A stretch of 64,000 nucleotides of DNA from Companilactobacillus huachuanensis (GCF_005404815.1 NZ_BJDF01000006.1:1-64000); one strand, 5' to 3'. Positions 26,287 to 37,244 are shown, counted from the stretch's first letter. Notes: generated by a model not told the origin, from the letters alone. A program made the numbers and translations.

Positions 26287-26931
26287 GTGGAAAAAATATT
26301 CGAAGTTAGAAACTTATTTTATCAAGTTGGGGAAACCAAAATTTTAAAGGATATTAACTTAGAAATAGAGCAAGGAAAATATTTAACTGTGGTTGGTCCT
26401 TCAGGAAGTGGAAAAAGTACATTTATGCGAATTTTGGCATCAATGATTAGTGCCACTACTGGGGAAGTACTGTTCCATGGCAAGGATATCGCTACGTTTG
26501 AACCAACTAAATATCGACAAAAAGTTTCATACGCCTTTCAACAACCAACACTTTTTGGAAAGACCGTCCGAGACAATTTAGCTTTTCCATTTGAGGTTCG
26601 AAAACAAGAATTTGATGAATCTAAAGTTATTAAATATCTGGAGATGGTCAATCTCAATCAAACTTATATCGACAAGAGTGTTAATGATGTTTCTGGAGGT
26701 GAAAAGCAACGAATCGCATTATTGCGAAATCTACTTTTTCAACCAGAAGTGTTGATAACTGATGAAGTGACCGCTGGTCTTGATACGGAAAATAAGGCAA
26801 TTGTACATAAGATGTTGAATGAATTTAATCAGCGTGGGCTAACAATTTTACGTGTCACACATGATGAAACTGAAATTGCGAATGCTACAGATAAAATTAC
26901 GATCAAAGACGGGGTGTTACAAAATGTCTAA
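26287..26931 (+). CDS. fetA: ABC transporter ATPase, FetA-like
   Basis: A 214-residue ATPase with Walker A GPSGSGKST (residues 37-45), Q-loop QQPTLFG, signature VSGGEKQR and Walker B VLITDE. It overlaps by 8 bp with a UPF0014 permease gene, as in the FetAB (YbbL/YbbM) pair reported to export iron and protect from oxidative stress. The GTG at 26287 has AAGAGG eight bases upstream; a GTG at 26281 is too close to it. Confidence 0.82.
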   Translation: MEKIFEVRNLFYQVGETKILKDINLEIEQGKYLTVVGPSGSGKSTFMRILASMISATTGEVLFHGKDIATFEPTKYRQKVSYAFQQPTLFGKTVRDNLAFPFEVRKQEFDESKVIKYLEMVNLNQTYIDKSVNDVSGGEKQRIALLRNLLFQPEVLITDEVTAGLDTENKAIVHKMLNEFNQRGLTILRVTHDETEIANATDKITIKDGVLQNV

Positions 26932-27688
26932 TTTAACAGTTTCCAATTCTACCTTGGCGCTCGGATTTAGTTTAGTTTTAGTAGCCTTAGTTATCGGCTA
27001 TGTTGAAAAATTACGTATAGATAAAGATATTATTATTGGTGTTATTCGTGCCATTGTTCAATTATCAATAGTTGGATATGTTTTGAAATTCGTTATTAAG
27101 GCAAACGACAATTGGCTAACACTGGCTTGTTTTGTCATAATTGTCTTGAATGCTTCGTGGAACGCTGCTAAACGTGGCAATGGTATTCCAAAGGCTTTTC
27201 AATCGTCACTTTTGGCTATTTTTGTTGGGACGACGATTACTTTAACAACATTGGTTTTAACGGGTTCAATTAAGTTTGTTCCCGCACAAATCGTTCCAGT
27301 AACAGGGATGATTGCTAGTAATATCATGGTTGCCATCGGACTTTGTTATCGCAATATGAAACAGACTTATACCGATCGTCATCAACAAGTTTTGGAAAAA
27401 TTGGCTCTGGGGGCCGATATAAAACTGGCTTCATTAGATATTTTGCGAGATTCGATCAAGAGTGGGATGCAACCAACGATTGATTCAATCAAAACATTGG
27501 GATTAGTTAGTTTACCTGGGATGATGTCAGGATTGATTTTCGCTGGGGTCGATCCTGTCAAAGCCATAAAGTATCAGATTATGGTGACGTTTATGTTACT
27601 TGCATCAACAAGTATTGGCTCAATTATTTCCTGTTATTTGGGGTATAAACAATTTTTCAACGATAGAAAACAACTACGTGATGAATAG
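26924..27688 (+). CDS. fetB: UPF0014 family permease, FetB-like
   Basis: A 254-residue protein with seven or so spans and the family segments GMIASNIMVAIGLC and LVSLPGMMSGLIFAGVDP. It is the membrane partner of the ATPase in front of it; the ATG overlaps that gene's end. Reported homologues export iron; whether this one does is inferred from family and pairing only. A terminator follows. Confidence 0.85.
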   Translation: MSNLTVSNSTLALGFSLVLVALVIGYVEKLRIDKDIIIGVIRAIVQLSIVGYVLKFVIKANDNWLTLACFVIIVLNASWNAAKRGNGIPKAFQSSLLAIFVGTTITLTTLVLTGSIKFVPAQIVPVTGMIASNIMVAIGLCYRNMKQTYTDRHQQVLEKLALGADIKLASLDILRDSIKSGMQPTIDSIKTLGLVSLPGMMSGLIFAGVDPVKAIKYQIMVTFMLLASTSIGSIISCYLGYKQFFNDRKQLRDE

Positions 27689-27704
27689 ATTATTCAGGAA
27701 TATT

Positions 27705-27737
27705 AAAATAGGCCTACTATGTAGGTCTATTTTTTTA
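27705..27737 (+). terminator. Terminator of fetAB
   Basis: AATAGGCCTAC pairs with GTAGGTCTATT around TAT and is followed by a T run. Confidence 0.85.
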
Positions 27738-27768
27738 TATAATTGATACAATGGGATGTGATGTAGAT

Positions 27769-28692
27769 TTGAAGTTAGCAGTTATAGAAATTGGATCTAA
27801 CTCCATTAGAACATCAGTGTATAGATCTTCAAAAAAGAATCGTTTTAAGACTTTGAATCGTTGGCGTGAGCCTGTTAGACTCGGAAAATCAATCACTCAG
27901 AGTCGACTTTTGACTAATGATCAAATTGAAGAAACAATTGATGTTTTAAAAAAATTTCAAACTCGAATTGAAAGATATCAAGTTGACCGGACGAGTTTAA
28001 TCGCTACGGCCGCGGTACGAATGGCTAAGAATCAAGACCAATTGAACTTCGCTATTCTTAAAGAAACTGGCTTACAGCTAGAGATTATCAATGAAAAAGA
28101 AGAAGCTTACTATGATTACGTAGCCGTTAGAAGTACGATGCGTATCAAGGATGCTTTAATCGTCGACGTTGGTGGCGGTAGCAGTGAGATCAGTTTGGCT
28201 AATAAGGGACGTTTAAAACACGGCTTGAGTATACCGATTGGTGCAATTTCAATTTCGGATTTATATTTGGCGAGTGATCCAATCAAAGAAAACCAATTAC
28301 AAGCAGCAAGAAAAGATATCAGTCAACGTTTAGAAAGTCTCGATTGGATGAGAGCCCCGGCAACATTTGTTGGTCTAGGTGGAACATTACGGGCTGTTAC
28401 AAGTATTCTGAATCGTGAAGGTAAAAATAAAAAGAACCTACACAATTCTGTTATTTCGCGTGACCAAATTGATGAATTATTTGATCAGTTGATTCACGCC
28501 TCTTTGGAAGAAAGAAGCCAAATCAAAGAGCTTAGCGATGGCAGATACGAAGTCATTTTAGGTGGAATTTTGATAATTTCTGAAATTATTAAAAAAACCC
28601 CCTCTAAGGAAATCCGTTTTTCGAATTTCGGCGTTAGAGAAGGTTATGTATTTAACTTTTTCCACAAAATGAATCTTCAGGATAAACAGTAA
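27769..28692 (+). CDS. Ppx/GppA family phosphatase
   Basis: A 307-residue protein of the ASKHA fold. The phosphate-1 motif is AVIEIGSNSIR, the phosphate-2 motif IVDVGGGSSE, and FVGLGGTLRA the later nucleotide-binding motif. The family splits polyphosphate or pppGpp; at this length, without the C-terminal HD domain, it is the short exopolyphosphatase type. The TTG start at 27769 is chosen because GGATGTGAT lies seven bases upstream; an ATG at 27751 has no ribosome site. It abuts the PEBP gene tail to tail with no gap. Confidence 0.85.
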   Translation: MKLAVIEIGSNSIRTSVYRSSKKNRFKTLNRWREPVRLGKSITQSRLLTNDQIEETIDVLKKFQTRIERYQVDRTSLIATAAVRMAKNQDQLNFAILKETGLQLEIINEKEEAYYDYVAVRSTMRIKDALIVDVGGGSSEISLANKGRLKHGLSIPIGAISISDLYLASDPIKENQLQAARKDISQRLESLDWMRAPATFVGLGGTLRAVTSILNREGKNKKNLHNSVISRDQIDELFDQLIHASLEERSQIKELSDGRYEVILGGILIISEIIKKTPSKEIRFSNFGVREGYVFNFFHKMNLQDKQ

Positions 28693-29199
28693 TTACACAC
28701 GACTAGGAATAGTCTTTTGAGCGGTAGCAATAATGTGACCGTCCATCTTGTGTAGCAATTCATTCATCCAAAAACCATTTTCCAAATCAAGATTGTCATC
28801 TAGGGCAAAGACTTTGAGTAAATAATCATGGGTTTTGTCAGGTGGATAAGGTCCATTGTAGCCATCGGTCACATCTTTGGGGCCATTAACTAATGGGCTA
28901 GCAGAGCTATTCTTACCTTGAACAATTGGAGCATTCGCAGTTTGACTGAAATTTTCAGGTAATTCAACTTGAGAACTAGGGATATTTGCGGCTGTCCAGT
29001 GGATCCATTCGAAACCACAAACAGGAATTGAATCAGGATCGGTGAAAGTTAGAGCAATAGTTTTTGCGTCTGCCGGAATGTCTGATAATTTAATTGGGAA
29101 ACTGATAATTGGTTTCCCATTTTTTATATCTTCAGATGAAGCATGTTTGCCATATTTATCAGGCAAAAGGTTATTGGGTAAAGATACTGTTATTTCCAT
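28693..29199 (-). CDS. YbhB/YbcL family (PEBP, Raf kinase inhibitor-like) protein
   Basis: A 168-residue protein with the PEBP ligand-site signatures FTDPDSIP..FEWIHW (about residues 51-67) and NGPYPPDKTHDYLLKVFAL. The binding pocket accepts phosphate-like anions; the biological role in bacteria is unknown. It is convergent with the Ppx/GppA gene, the two stop codons being adjacent, so each must be terminated inside the other. Confidence 0.88.
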   Translation of the reverse strand: MEITVSLPNNLLPDKYGKHASSEDIKNGKPIISFPIKLSDIPADAKTIALTFTDPDSIPVCGFEWIHWTAANIPSSQVELPENFSQTANAPIVQGKNSSASPLVNGPKDVTDGYNGPYPPDKTHDYLLKVFALDDNLDLENGFWMNELLHKMDGHIIATAQKTIPSRV

Positions 29200-29230
29200 A
29201 TAAAAATCTCCTTATATTGAGGTATGAATA

Positions 29231-30187
29231 ATGAAAGAATTAAAAATTAACGAACTTCCTGAACTTATTGTAAAACAGGTCGAAAGTATTGAACAACAAT
29301 ATAATAAAAAAATAGAAATCTTTGCGAATTACATACAACAGAGTGTTTTAACACTTGATCAAGCTGATCATAGTATTAACGGTGATACGATCAAAGTTAC
29401 GATTACTAATGAAAAGTATGGGGAATTTGTTTTAAGTCATGAACTCCATCATATTGAACTAGAACTTTCAGACGAGCCAAGTATTTCAGCTGCTTTGACA
29501 ACTGGAAAGCCAGACCGGGATGGCCGAGTATTAGCCATTGCCAATTCAGTATTTGAAACGCTTGAACACGTAACTGTAGTAAAGCGTCAAAAAGAAGATG
29601 GTACTTATACTGATGAGATCAAAGCCGAATACTTAAAAGGTATTGAAACTGCATTGCACCCTAAGGTTGAGTTAGATCGAGCTAACATGCGTTTCTATCG
29701 TACATTGATCATGTTGGACGGAATGATTTTTGGCGAACACAGTCGCGATATTGAATGGCAACAAGATTTTGCAATGTCATACAAGTATGCTGATAAAATG
29801 GCTAAGATTGCTGAAGAAAATGATCTATCGGTTCCATTTCAATTTCGCCGAGCACTAGTAAATATGTTAGATGCCTACAACGAAATCATTATTTCAAACG
29901 GTTATCAAGGTTTACATTTCCATACTTTCCTAAATATCACACCAGTTGTATCAGAACGCCAGTTGCGTTTAAGTTTAAACCAAGTTTATCAAATCAAGCA
30001 CTCTGAATATAAGAACCGAGCAACCGGACGAGATGGCTTTGCTTTGATTGGAATTAATGATGGGCAAAGTGTTGAGACTTTGAATTTGGATCCGGAAAAA
30101 GTAACCCCTGAATTTTATAAAACATTTTATCAATATACTGTTGAGGAAGTGTTTAAAGAGCAGGGCACCAATTATTTGATAAGGTAG
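29231..30187 (+). CDS. Unrecognised protein with an HELHH (HExxH-type) motif
   Basis: A 318-residue soluble protein with no signal peptide or membrane span. FVLSHELHHIELEL (about residues 70-83) fits the zinc-peptidase HExxH pattern and sits at the end of a predicted strand, as in many metallopeptidases. Further acidic residues (for example SVFETLEHV and FGEHSRDIEW) could provide a third ligand, but none is certain. I do not recognise the family. The ATG has TGAGGT upstream and is divergent from the PEBP gene with only 31 bp between them. CLR-10 begins four bases after the stop. Confidence 0.6.
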   Translation: MKELKINELPELIVKQVESIEQQYNKKIEIFANYIQQSVLTLDQADHSINGDTIKVTITNEKYGEFVLSHELHHIELELSDEPSISAALTTGKPDRDGRVLAIANSVFETLEHVTVVKRQKEDGTYTDEIKAEYLKGIETALHPKVELDRANMRFYRTLIMLDGMIFGEHSRDIEWQQDFAMSYKYADKMAKIAEENDLSVPFQFRRALVNMLDAYNEIIISNGYQGLHFHTFLNITPVVSERQLRLSLNQVYQIKHSEYKNRATGRDGFALIGINDGQSVETLNLDPEKVTPEFYKTFYQYTVEEVFKEQGTNYLIR

Positions 30188-30191
30188 TTGG

Positions 30192-30375
30192 ATGCCGCAT
30201 TCGATTGTGCGTGATGGAGCCAGCTGTGGGACCGGTGCGAGCCAAGGTCTCGCGCCTCGATTTTGAGCTTCGCATAACCCGCGAATCTCAAAATACGTCC
30301 GTGGAGTAAGGCCGGAAAATCACCGGTCTAACACCACGACCACTGCGGTCTCCATCACGCACAATCGAATGCTAG
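30192..30375 (+). repeat. CLR-10, complete cloverleaf repeat
   Basis: It has its own outer arm sequence: GCATTCGATTGTGCGTGATG and three more bases pair perfectly with the right arm, which ends GCTAG. The core has P2 GTGCGAG/CTCGCGC and P3b TTCGC/GCGAA. It starts four bases after the stop codon of the preceding gene. Confidence 0.85.
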
Positions 30376-30523
30376 GGTGTTTGGGGATTTGATGAATACA
30401 ATTGGCAATAACATTTTGCATACTTCTAGTTCATTGAGAACCTTGTAAGACTTCGATTTTGGTTAGAATTATAAGAGGATTAAGTGTTATATTCATTATT
30501 TCTTTTACTTTTTAATTCATTAA

Positions 30524-30842
30524 CTAAAGGTTGAAAGTTTAGGTAAGTATGCCGTTTCCAGAGCTGAAAGTATTCATATGCTGCGCGGTACGATTCGAGC
30601 CAACAGGCGGTCTCGAATCTCGGTTGAAGCCTTACCCCGAACCGGTAAGTCTCCAACACGCCCGGTGGTGTAAGGACTAAAGTCCTAACGCCACTTTCGC
30701 GGCAAATGAATACTTTCAGCTCTTCCAACTAGTTTTTTTATAACAGGACTGTTCAATTGTGTGATCTTTTGATATTTAAATAAATTGAATTTAGGACTGT
30801 CACAGCAATATTTATATTACTTTTTCACCTTTCAACCTTTAG
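30524..30842 (+). repeat. CLR-11 in its carrier form (core unit 30549-30732)
   Basis: The best example of the carrier. The termini CTAAAGGTTGAAAG (30524-30537) and CTTTCAACCTTTAG (30829-30842) are perfect inverted repeats, and both are flanked by TCATTAA, a probable 7-bp target duplication. The unit is about 319 bp and encodes no protein. Confidence 0.88.
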
Positions 30843-30869
30843 TCATTAAATATTGAAGAATTAAATACA

Positions 30870-31044
30870 CTAGCCAGATGGAGTGAGAAATTATACCAGC
30901 AGTGCAGGTGGCGTTATGGCTTTAGCCATTACACCACAGGACGACTTTTGAGACGTGGTTTTCGGCTCAAAATCGAGGCTCGAGACCGTACTTAGGCTCG
31001 AACCGGTCCGCACAGCAGGTATAATTTCTCACTCCATCTGGCGG
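30870..31044 (-). repeat. CLR-12, complete cloverleaf repeat
   Basis: Minus orientation, only 27 bp after CLR-11. The arms GCCAGATGGAGTGAGAAATT and its complement pair fully; the 3' end is CTAG. The core resembles CLR-6. It ends 36 bp before the sir2-like start, so it lies in that gene's promoter or leader region. Confidence 0.85.
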
Positions 31045-31080
31045 AAGATATAGCAGAAGATATATAGGAGGAAAAGACCT

Positions 31081-31794
31081 ATGTCCGATAAGATTGAAGA
31101 GTTTAAAGAATTGCTGGCGCAAGCTGAATTTGTTACTTTTCTAACTGGTGCTGGTGTATCTGTACCATCAGGGATTCCTGATTATCGTTCAAAAAATGGG
31201 CTTTACAAGCGGGAGAAATTTAACTTTCCTCCGGAATATATGCTAAGTCATGATAATTTGGTCAAACATCCTGATATTTTTCATGACTTCGTTATTCATA
31301 ATATGTATTTTCCAGAGGCTCAACCGAATATCATCCATACCAAAATGGCGGAGATCAGCAACCAAAAGGGTGCAATCGTTACTCAAAATGTTGATAAGCT
31401 ACACACTAAAGCTGGCGCCAAGAATGTCGTAGAATTTCATGGAAATTTGTATGATAATATTCACTGCTTAACGTGTGGCAAAGAATTTGATTATCAATAT
31501 TATTTAAAAGATTACCGTCATCATGAAGATAATGGGATTATTCGTCCCGGAACAACTGTTTTATATGGCGAAAATATCAATCCAGTAAACTTTCAAAATG
31601 CGGCACTTGCAGTCCAAAAAGCAGATCTATTAGTTGTCGTGGGTACGAGTTTTAAAGTTTATCCATTTGCAGGCTTATTGGAATATAGTTCACCGAAAGC
31701 TAAATTGGTCGTAATTAATAAAGAAGATTTAAACTTAGATTCATCCATTCTGGCAATCTCAGACGATGCCACAAATGTTTTTTCACAGATATAA
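31081..31794 (+). CDS. Sir2 family NAD-dependent protein deacylase
   Basis: A 237-residue sirtuin. NAD-binding GAGVSVPSGIPDYRS starts at residue 23, TQNVDKLH is at 101-108, the catalytic histidine is H120 in FHGN, and GTSFKVYPF and INKE close the fold. The zinc ribbon is incomplete: CLTCG (C129, C132) is present, but the second Cys pair is missing, with HHEDNG in its place. Sirtuins remove acyl groups from lysines using NAD. AGGAGG precedes the ATG. Confidence 0.88.
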   Translation: MSDKIEEFKELLAQAEFVTFLTGAGVSVPSGIPDYRSKNGLYKREKFNFPPEYMLSHDNLVKHPDIFHDFVIHNMYFPEAQPNIIHTKMAEISNQKGAIVTQNVDKLHTKAGAKNVVEFHGNLYDNIHCLTCGKEFDYQYYLKDYRHHEDNGIIRPGTTVLYGENINPVNFQNAALAVQKADLLVVVGTSFKVYPFAGLLEYSSPKAKLVVINKEDLNLDSSILAISDDATNVFSQI

Positions 31795-31811
31795 AAGTTT
31801 GAAGAAGTAAA

Positions 31812-31854
31812 TTAGTGGGCAAGGATGAGAATATACTCATCCCTGTAGACGCCC
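31812..31854 (-). repeat. CLR scar, both arms without core
   Basis: TAGTGGGCAAGGATGAG and CTCATCCCTGTAGACGCC are the outer arms of a CLR-14-like copy joined directly. They form a hairpin just before metG. Confidence 0.65.
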
Positions 31855-31871
31855 GTAAGTAACAAATATAA

Positions 31872-33937
<2,066 letters not shown>

Positions 33938-33938
<1 letters not shown>

Positions 33939-34699
33939 TGAAAATTTTTGATACACATACACATTTAAATGACGAGGCTTTTGCCGGGAAAACTCAACAA
34001 TTCATTGATAATGCTAAAGAGTTAGATGTTGTTGAAATGGCAATTATCGGTTCAAATGAGGAATTTAACATTGAAGCAATTCGTTTGGCTCAAAATTATC
34101 AACCATTACACGCTGTAATTGGTTGGCATCCGGAATTTGCTAAAGAATACAATGAAGAACAATTGGTCAATCAAATCAAATTACCCGAAGTGGTTGGAAT
34201 TGGTGAAATTGGACTCGATTATCATTGGGAAGAAGATCCTGACCCCAAGATTCAACAAAAGGTCTTGATCCAACAATTGGATGTGGCACAACAATACAAC
34301 ATGCCAGTTTCAATTCATTGTCGAGATGCTTTTGATGATATGTATCGAATTTTAAAAGATCATGACATGTCAAAATCCGGTATTATCATGCACAGTTTCA
34401 ACGGGAATATTGATTGGCTCAATAAATTTTTGGATTTAGGTTTATGGATTTCATATAGTGGAGTGGTTTCTTTCAAGAACGCTCCTGAAGTTCAAGAATC
34501 TGCTAAAAATACGCCACTTGATCGTTTGCTCGTTGAAACTGATGCACCGTATTTAACGCCAGAACCATATCGTGGTCGTCCCAATCAACCGGCATATACG
34601 CGTTACGTTGTTGATGCCATTGCCAAATGCAAAGGTATTACACCTGATGAAGTTGCTGAACATACCTTTAATAACGCTCACCAAGTGTATAATCTATAA
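33938..34699 (+). CDS. tatD: TatD family metal-dependent hydrolase
   Basis: A 253-residue TIM-barrel hydrolase. The metal-binding HTH is at residues 7-9, EIGLDYHW includes the bridging Glu, SIHCRDA and MHSFNG give later histidines, and VETDAPYLTPEPYRG closes the active site. TatD proteins are 3'-5' DNA/RNA exonucleases or deacylases. Start overlaps the metG stop (TAATG), and rnmV follows after 2 bp, so this is one operon. Confidence 0.93.
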
Positions 34700-34701
34700 T
34701 T

Positions 34702-35283
34702 ATGAAAAAAATAAAAGAAATTATTGTAGTTGAAGGTAAGTCGGATACCAATCGTTTGAAAGATTGTTTTGGCGATGAATGCGTCGATACCTTGGAAACA
34801 ACTGGATCCGCATTGAGTGAGGAAACAGTCAAACGAATCAAGATTGCTCAACAAAAGAGGGGTGTAATTATTTTTACTGATCCCGATTTTAACGGCAATC
34901 GTTTGCGGACTATCATTCAAAAGGCTGTTCCTGATGCTAAGCAAGCTTTTTTACCTCGTAACAAGGCGGTCCCTAAGCACAGTGATGGCAGTTTAGGAAT
35001 TGAGCACGCTAAAGATGCTGATATTAAGGCCGCTTTGGCAGCTGTTTATACCCATAGTGATGAAGAATTTGCTGAATATGATCATACTGACATGGTTGAT
35101 CTTGGCTTAATAGGTGAACCAGATTCACATCAACGCCGGTTAGCCGTTGGCTCGGAGTTAAAAATTGGTTATACGAATGCTAAACAATTTTTGAATCGGC
35201 TAAATATGTTTCAAGTTGCTCCAGATGATTTACTAACTGCGGTTAAAAATTTTGATAAGGGAAGTACTCATGACACAAAATAG
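34702..35283 (+). CDS. rnmV: Ribonuclease M5
   Basis: A 193-residue Toprim nuclease that matures the 5S rRNA precursor. The Toprim Glu is in VVEGKSDT (residues 9-16), and the acidic motif in FTDPDFNGNRLR. The order metG-tatD-rnmV-rsmA is conserved in Firmicutes. It overlaps rsmA by 14 bp. Confidence 0.95.
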   Translation: MKKIKEIIVVEGKSDTNRLKDCFGDECVDTLETTGSALSEETVKRIKIAQQKRGVIIFTDPDFNGNRLRTIIQKAVPDAKQAFLPRNKAVPKHSDGSLGIEHAKDADIKAALAAVYTHSDEEFAEYDHTDMVDLGLIGEPDSHQRRLAVGSELKIGYTNAKQFLNRLNMFQVAPDDLLTAVKNFDKGSTHDTK

Positions 35284-36151
35284 ATTAAGTATTGCTGATC
35301 CTATTCGTACAAATGATATTTTGCGTAAATATAAATTACGTGCAAAGAAAAGTTTAGGACAAAATTTCTTAACCAATGAAAAAGTTTTGGACGCCATCGT
35401 TGATGCAAGTGGCTTAAAGTCTGATGAAATTGCGATTGAAATTGGACCTGGTATCGGAGCTCTTACGGAAAAACTGGCTCAAGTAGCTGAACACGTTTAT
35501 GCTTTTGAAATCGACGATAAATTGATACCTGTTTTGGCTGATACGTTGCAATATTACGATAATATTGATGTTATTAATCAAGATATTTTGAAGGTTGACC
35601 TCGATGAATTTGTTAAAGATAACAATTTAGAAGGTAAGACTATCAAGGTTGTAGCCAATTTACCTTACTACATCACGACACCAATTATGTTGAACTTGAT
35701 TGAAAGCGACTATCCGTTCCAAACCTTAGTTTTGATGATGCAAAAGGAAGTTGCTGAAAGAATCACTGCCAATCCGGGGCACCGTGAGTATGGTTCATTA
35801 TCAATTGCCGTTCAAACACAGATGAATGCTAGAATTGACCGCATTGTCGGGAGTAAATCATTTATTCCGAGACCGAAAGTCGATTCAGCAGTAGCCGTTT
35901 TGGATAGATTGCCTAAAGAACAAATCGATATTGAAGATCCTGAATTTTTTAACAAATTAATTCGATCAGCTTTCATGCAAAAACGGAAGAGTTTGATGAA
36001 TAATATGTTAAATTGGTTAGGCCGTACCGATGAAAATCGTGAAAAAATCAAAAAAGTTTTTGAAAAATGCGGAGTTGCTGAAAATGCCCGTGGCGAACAG
36101 GTTTCAATCGCACAATTTAAGCAAATGGCAGTCGAATTTAGCAAAAATTAG
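35270..36151 (+). CDS. rsmA: 16S rRNA dimethyladenosine transferase
   Basis: A 293-residue KsgA enzyme that dimethylates two adjacent adenosines near the 3' end of 16S rRNA using SAM. SAM-binding EIGPGIGALTE, the catalytic NLPYYITTPI (IV motif), and FIPRPKVDSAV are all present. The ATG at 35270 has AAGGGAAG; an upstream in-frame ATG at 35252 is inside rnmV without a ribosome site. Confidence 0.96.
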   Translation: MTQNRLSIADPIRTNDILRKYKLRAKKSLGQNFLTNEKVLDAIVDASGLKSDEIAIEIGPGIGALTEKLAQVAEHVYAFEIDDKLIPVLADTLQYYDNIDVINQDILKVDLDEFVKDNNLEGKTIKVVANLPYYITTPIMLNLIESDYPFQTLVLMMQKEVAERITANPGHREYGSLSIAVQTQMNARIDRIVGSKSFIPRPKVDSAVAVLDRLPKEQIDIEDPEFFNKLIRSAFMQKRKSLMNNMLNWLGRTDENREKIKKVFEKCGVAENARGEQVSIAQFKQMAVEFSKN

Positions 36152-36226
36152 ATTAAAAATATATTATTTTATTGTAAATTTCAGTGATACGTGGTAAAAT
36201 TTCACTCCTAAGGAGTGATTATTATA

Positions 36227-36520
36227 ATGCCAACATCATTAAAGACAATCAAGAGTCGTTTGGATTCACACTTAGGTGAGAATTTGACCATTGTCGCACA
36301 AGCAGGTCGTAAAAAGGTTGTCCGCCGTCGCGGAACTTTATCAGAAACATTCCATTCGGTTTTTGTCGTAGATTTAGATCAAAATGAAAACTCATTTGAA
36401 AGAGTTTCATACAGCTATGCTGATTTACTAACAAAATCTATTGATATTCAATTTGATAGTGATGAACCTGTTGAAGCAGATTCAGAGTCAGATTCAGACG
36501 TTGAAGCTGAAGCTGAATAA
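36227..36520 (+). CDS. veg: Veg family protein
   Basis: A 97-residue protein. The N-terminal 75 residues follow Veg of Bacillus (SLKTIKSRLDSHLGENLTIV, GRKKVVRRRGTLSETFHSVF), which stimulates biofilm-matrix genes. The C-terminal tail is a run of acidic residues (EPVEADSESDSD...) longer than in Bacillus. The ATG at 36227 follows AAGGAGTGA. It has its own terminator. Confidence 0.9.
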   Translation: MPTSLKTIKSRLDSHLGENLTIVAQAGRKKVVRRRGTLSETFHSVFVVDLDQNENSFERVSYSYADLLTKSIDIQFDSDEPVEADSESDSDVEAEAE

Positions 36521-36542
36521 ATATAATAAGCGTTCATTAGAT

Positions 36543-36576
36543 GGGTTTGAGCATTTTTGTTCAAGCCCTTTTTTTG
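36543..36576 (+). terminator. Terminator of veg
   Basis: GGGTTTGAGCA pairs with TGTTCAAGCCC, followed by T7. Confidence 0.85.
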
Positions 36577-36608
36577 TTGTGCTTTTTAGTGCCGGTATAT
36601 TGAAGGAT

Positions 36609-36789
36609 GTCGCCTCCGGTTGCCAGAAATGTAGATACCCGCTAGTGGGACCGACTTGAGCCAAGGTCTCAAGTCTCGATTTGAAGCCTTGCCACGGTTC
36701 GGCAAGTCTCCAAATTCGTCCGTGATGTAATGGCTAAAGCCATAACGCCACTTTCACAGCGGTACTACATTTCTGGCAACCGGAGGCTG
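36609..36789 (+). repeat. CLR-13, complete cloverleaf repeat
   Basis: The arms CGCCTCCGGTTGCCAGAAAT and their partner are fully paired. P2 is GACTTGAG/CTCAAGTC, an 8-bp perfect stem where other copies have CGAG/CTCG. P3b is CTTGCC/GGCAAG, and P4b is ATGGCT/AGCCAT. Confidence 0.85.
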
Positions 36790-37022
36790 GGGCTTTTAAA
36801 AAAATCAATTTTTTTATTAATAATGTTTAAATATTTAATAATGGACTATTTGATGGGGACTGCATGAATAATTTGGTGCCAAGTGCGTAAGGTCAAGCTC
36901 ATTGGTTCCATTATTTGATGGAATTATTTATTTTAAGTACGGATTTCAATCTTAGAACGCAAATCTTAGATGAAATTTTATGAGAATATTTTGAAGTAAT
37001 CATATACCTGATTTAAAAAAAT
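36790..37022. other. Spacer between CLR-13 and CLR-14
   Basis: AT-rich, with one imperfect hairpin (AATTTGGTGCCAA with TTGGTTCCATT near 36870-36913). No gene is recognised. Confidence 0.35.
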
Positions 37023-37205
37023 TAGTCGGAAGGGATGAGAATATTTACCTGCTGTGGGTGTGGCGTTATGGCTTTAGCCATTACACCACCGGGCGTGTTT
37101 GGAGACTTACTGGTCTTTGGTAAGGCTTCAAACCGAGGTTCGAGACCGTTCTTTGGCTCGGACCGGTCCGCATAGCAGGTAAATGTTCTCATCCCTGTAG
37201 ACGGT
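37023..37205 (-). repeat. CLR-14, complete cloverleaf repeat
   Basis: The arms are AGGGATGAGAATATTTACCT and its partner ending AGGGATGAG. P3b is CTTACC/GGTAAG with loop changes; P4b is ATGGCT/AGCCAT. The TCC opposite TAC forms the symmetrical loop near the tip. Confidence 0.83.
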
Positions 37206-37218
37206 CAACTTTAGAAAC

Positions 37219-37244
37219 CAACTCTCAGCTCCGGAGACGGCATA
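37219..37244 (-). repeat. CLR scar, one arm
   Basis: AACTCTCAGCTCCGGAGACG is the outer 5' arm on the minus strand. It is 14 bp beyond CLR-14, so two copies once lay side by side. Confidence 0.6.

Noticed and set aside
30192-31044. Group I or group II intron, or TnpB/IscB guide RNA
   Set aside because: No intron domain V/VI or P7-like core, no maturase or nuclease ORF, and the unit is far shorter; the guide-RNA idea lacks any nuclease gene in the window.
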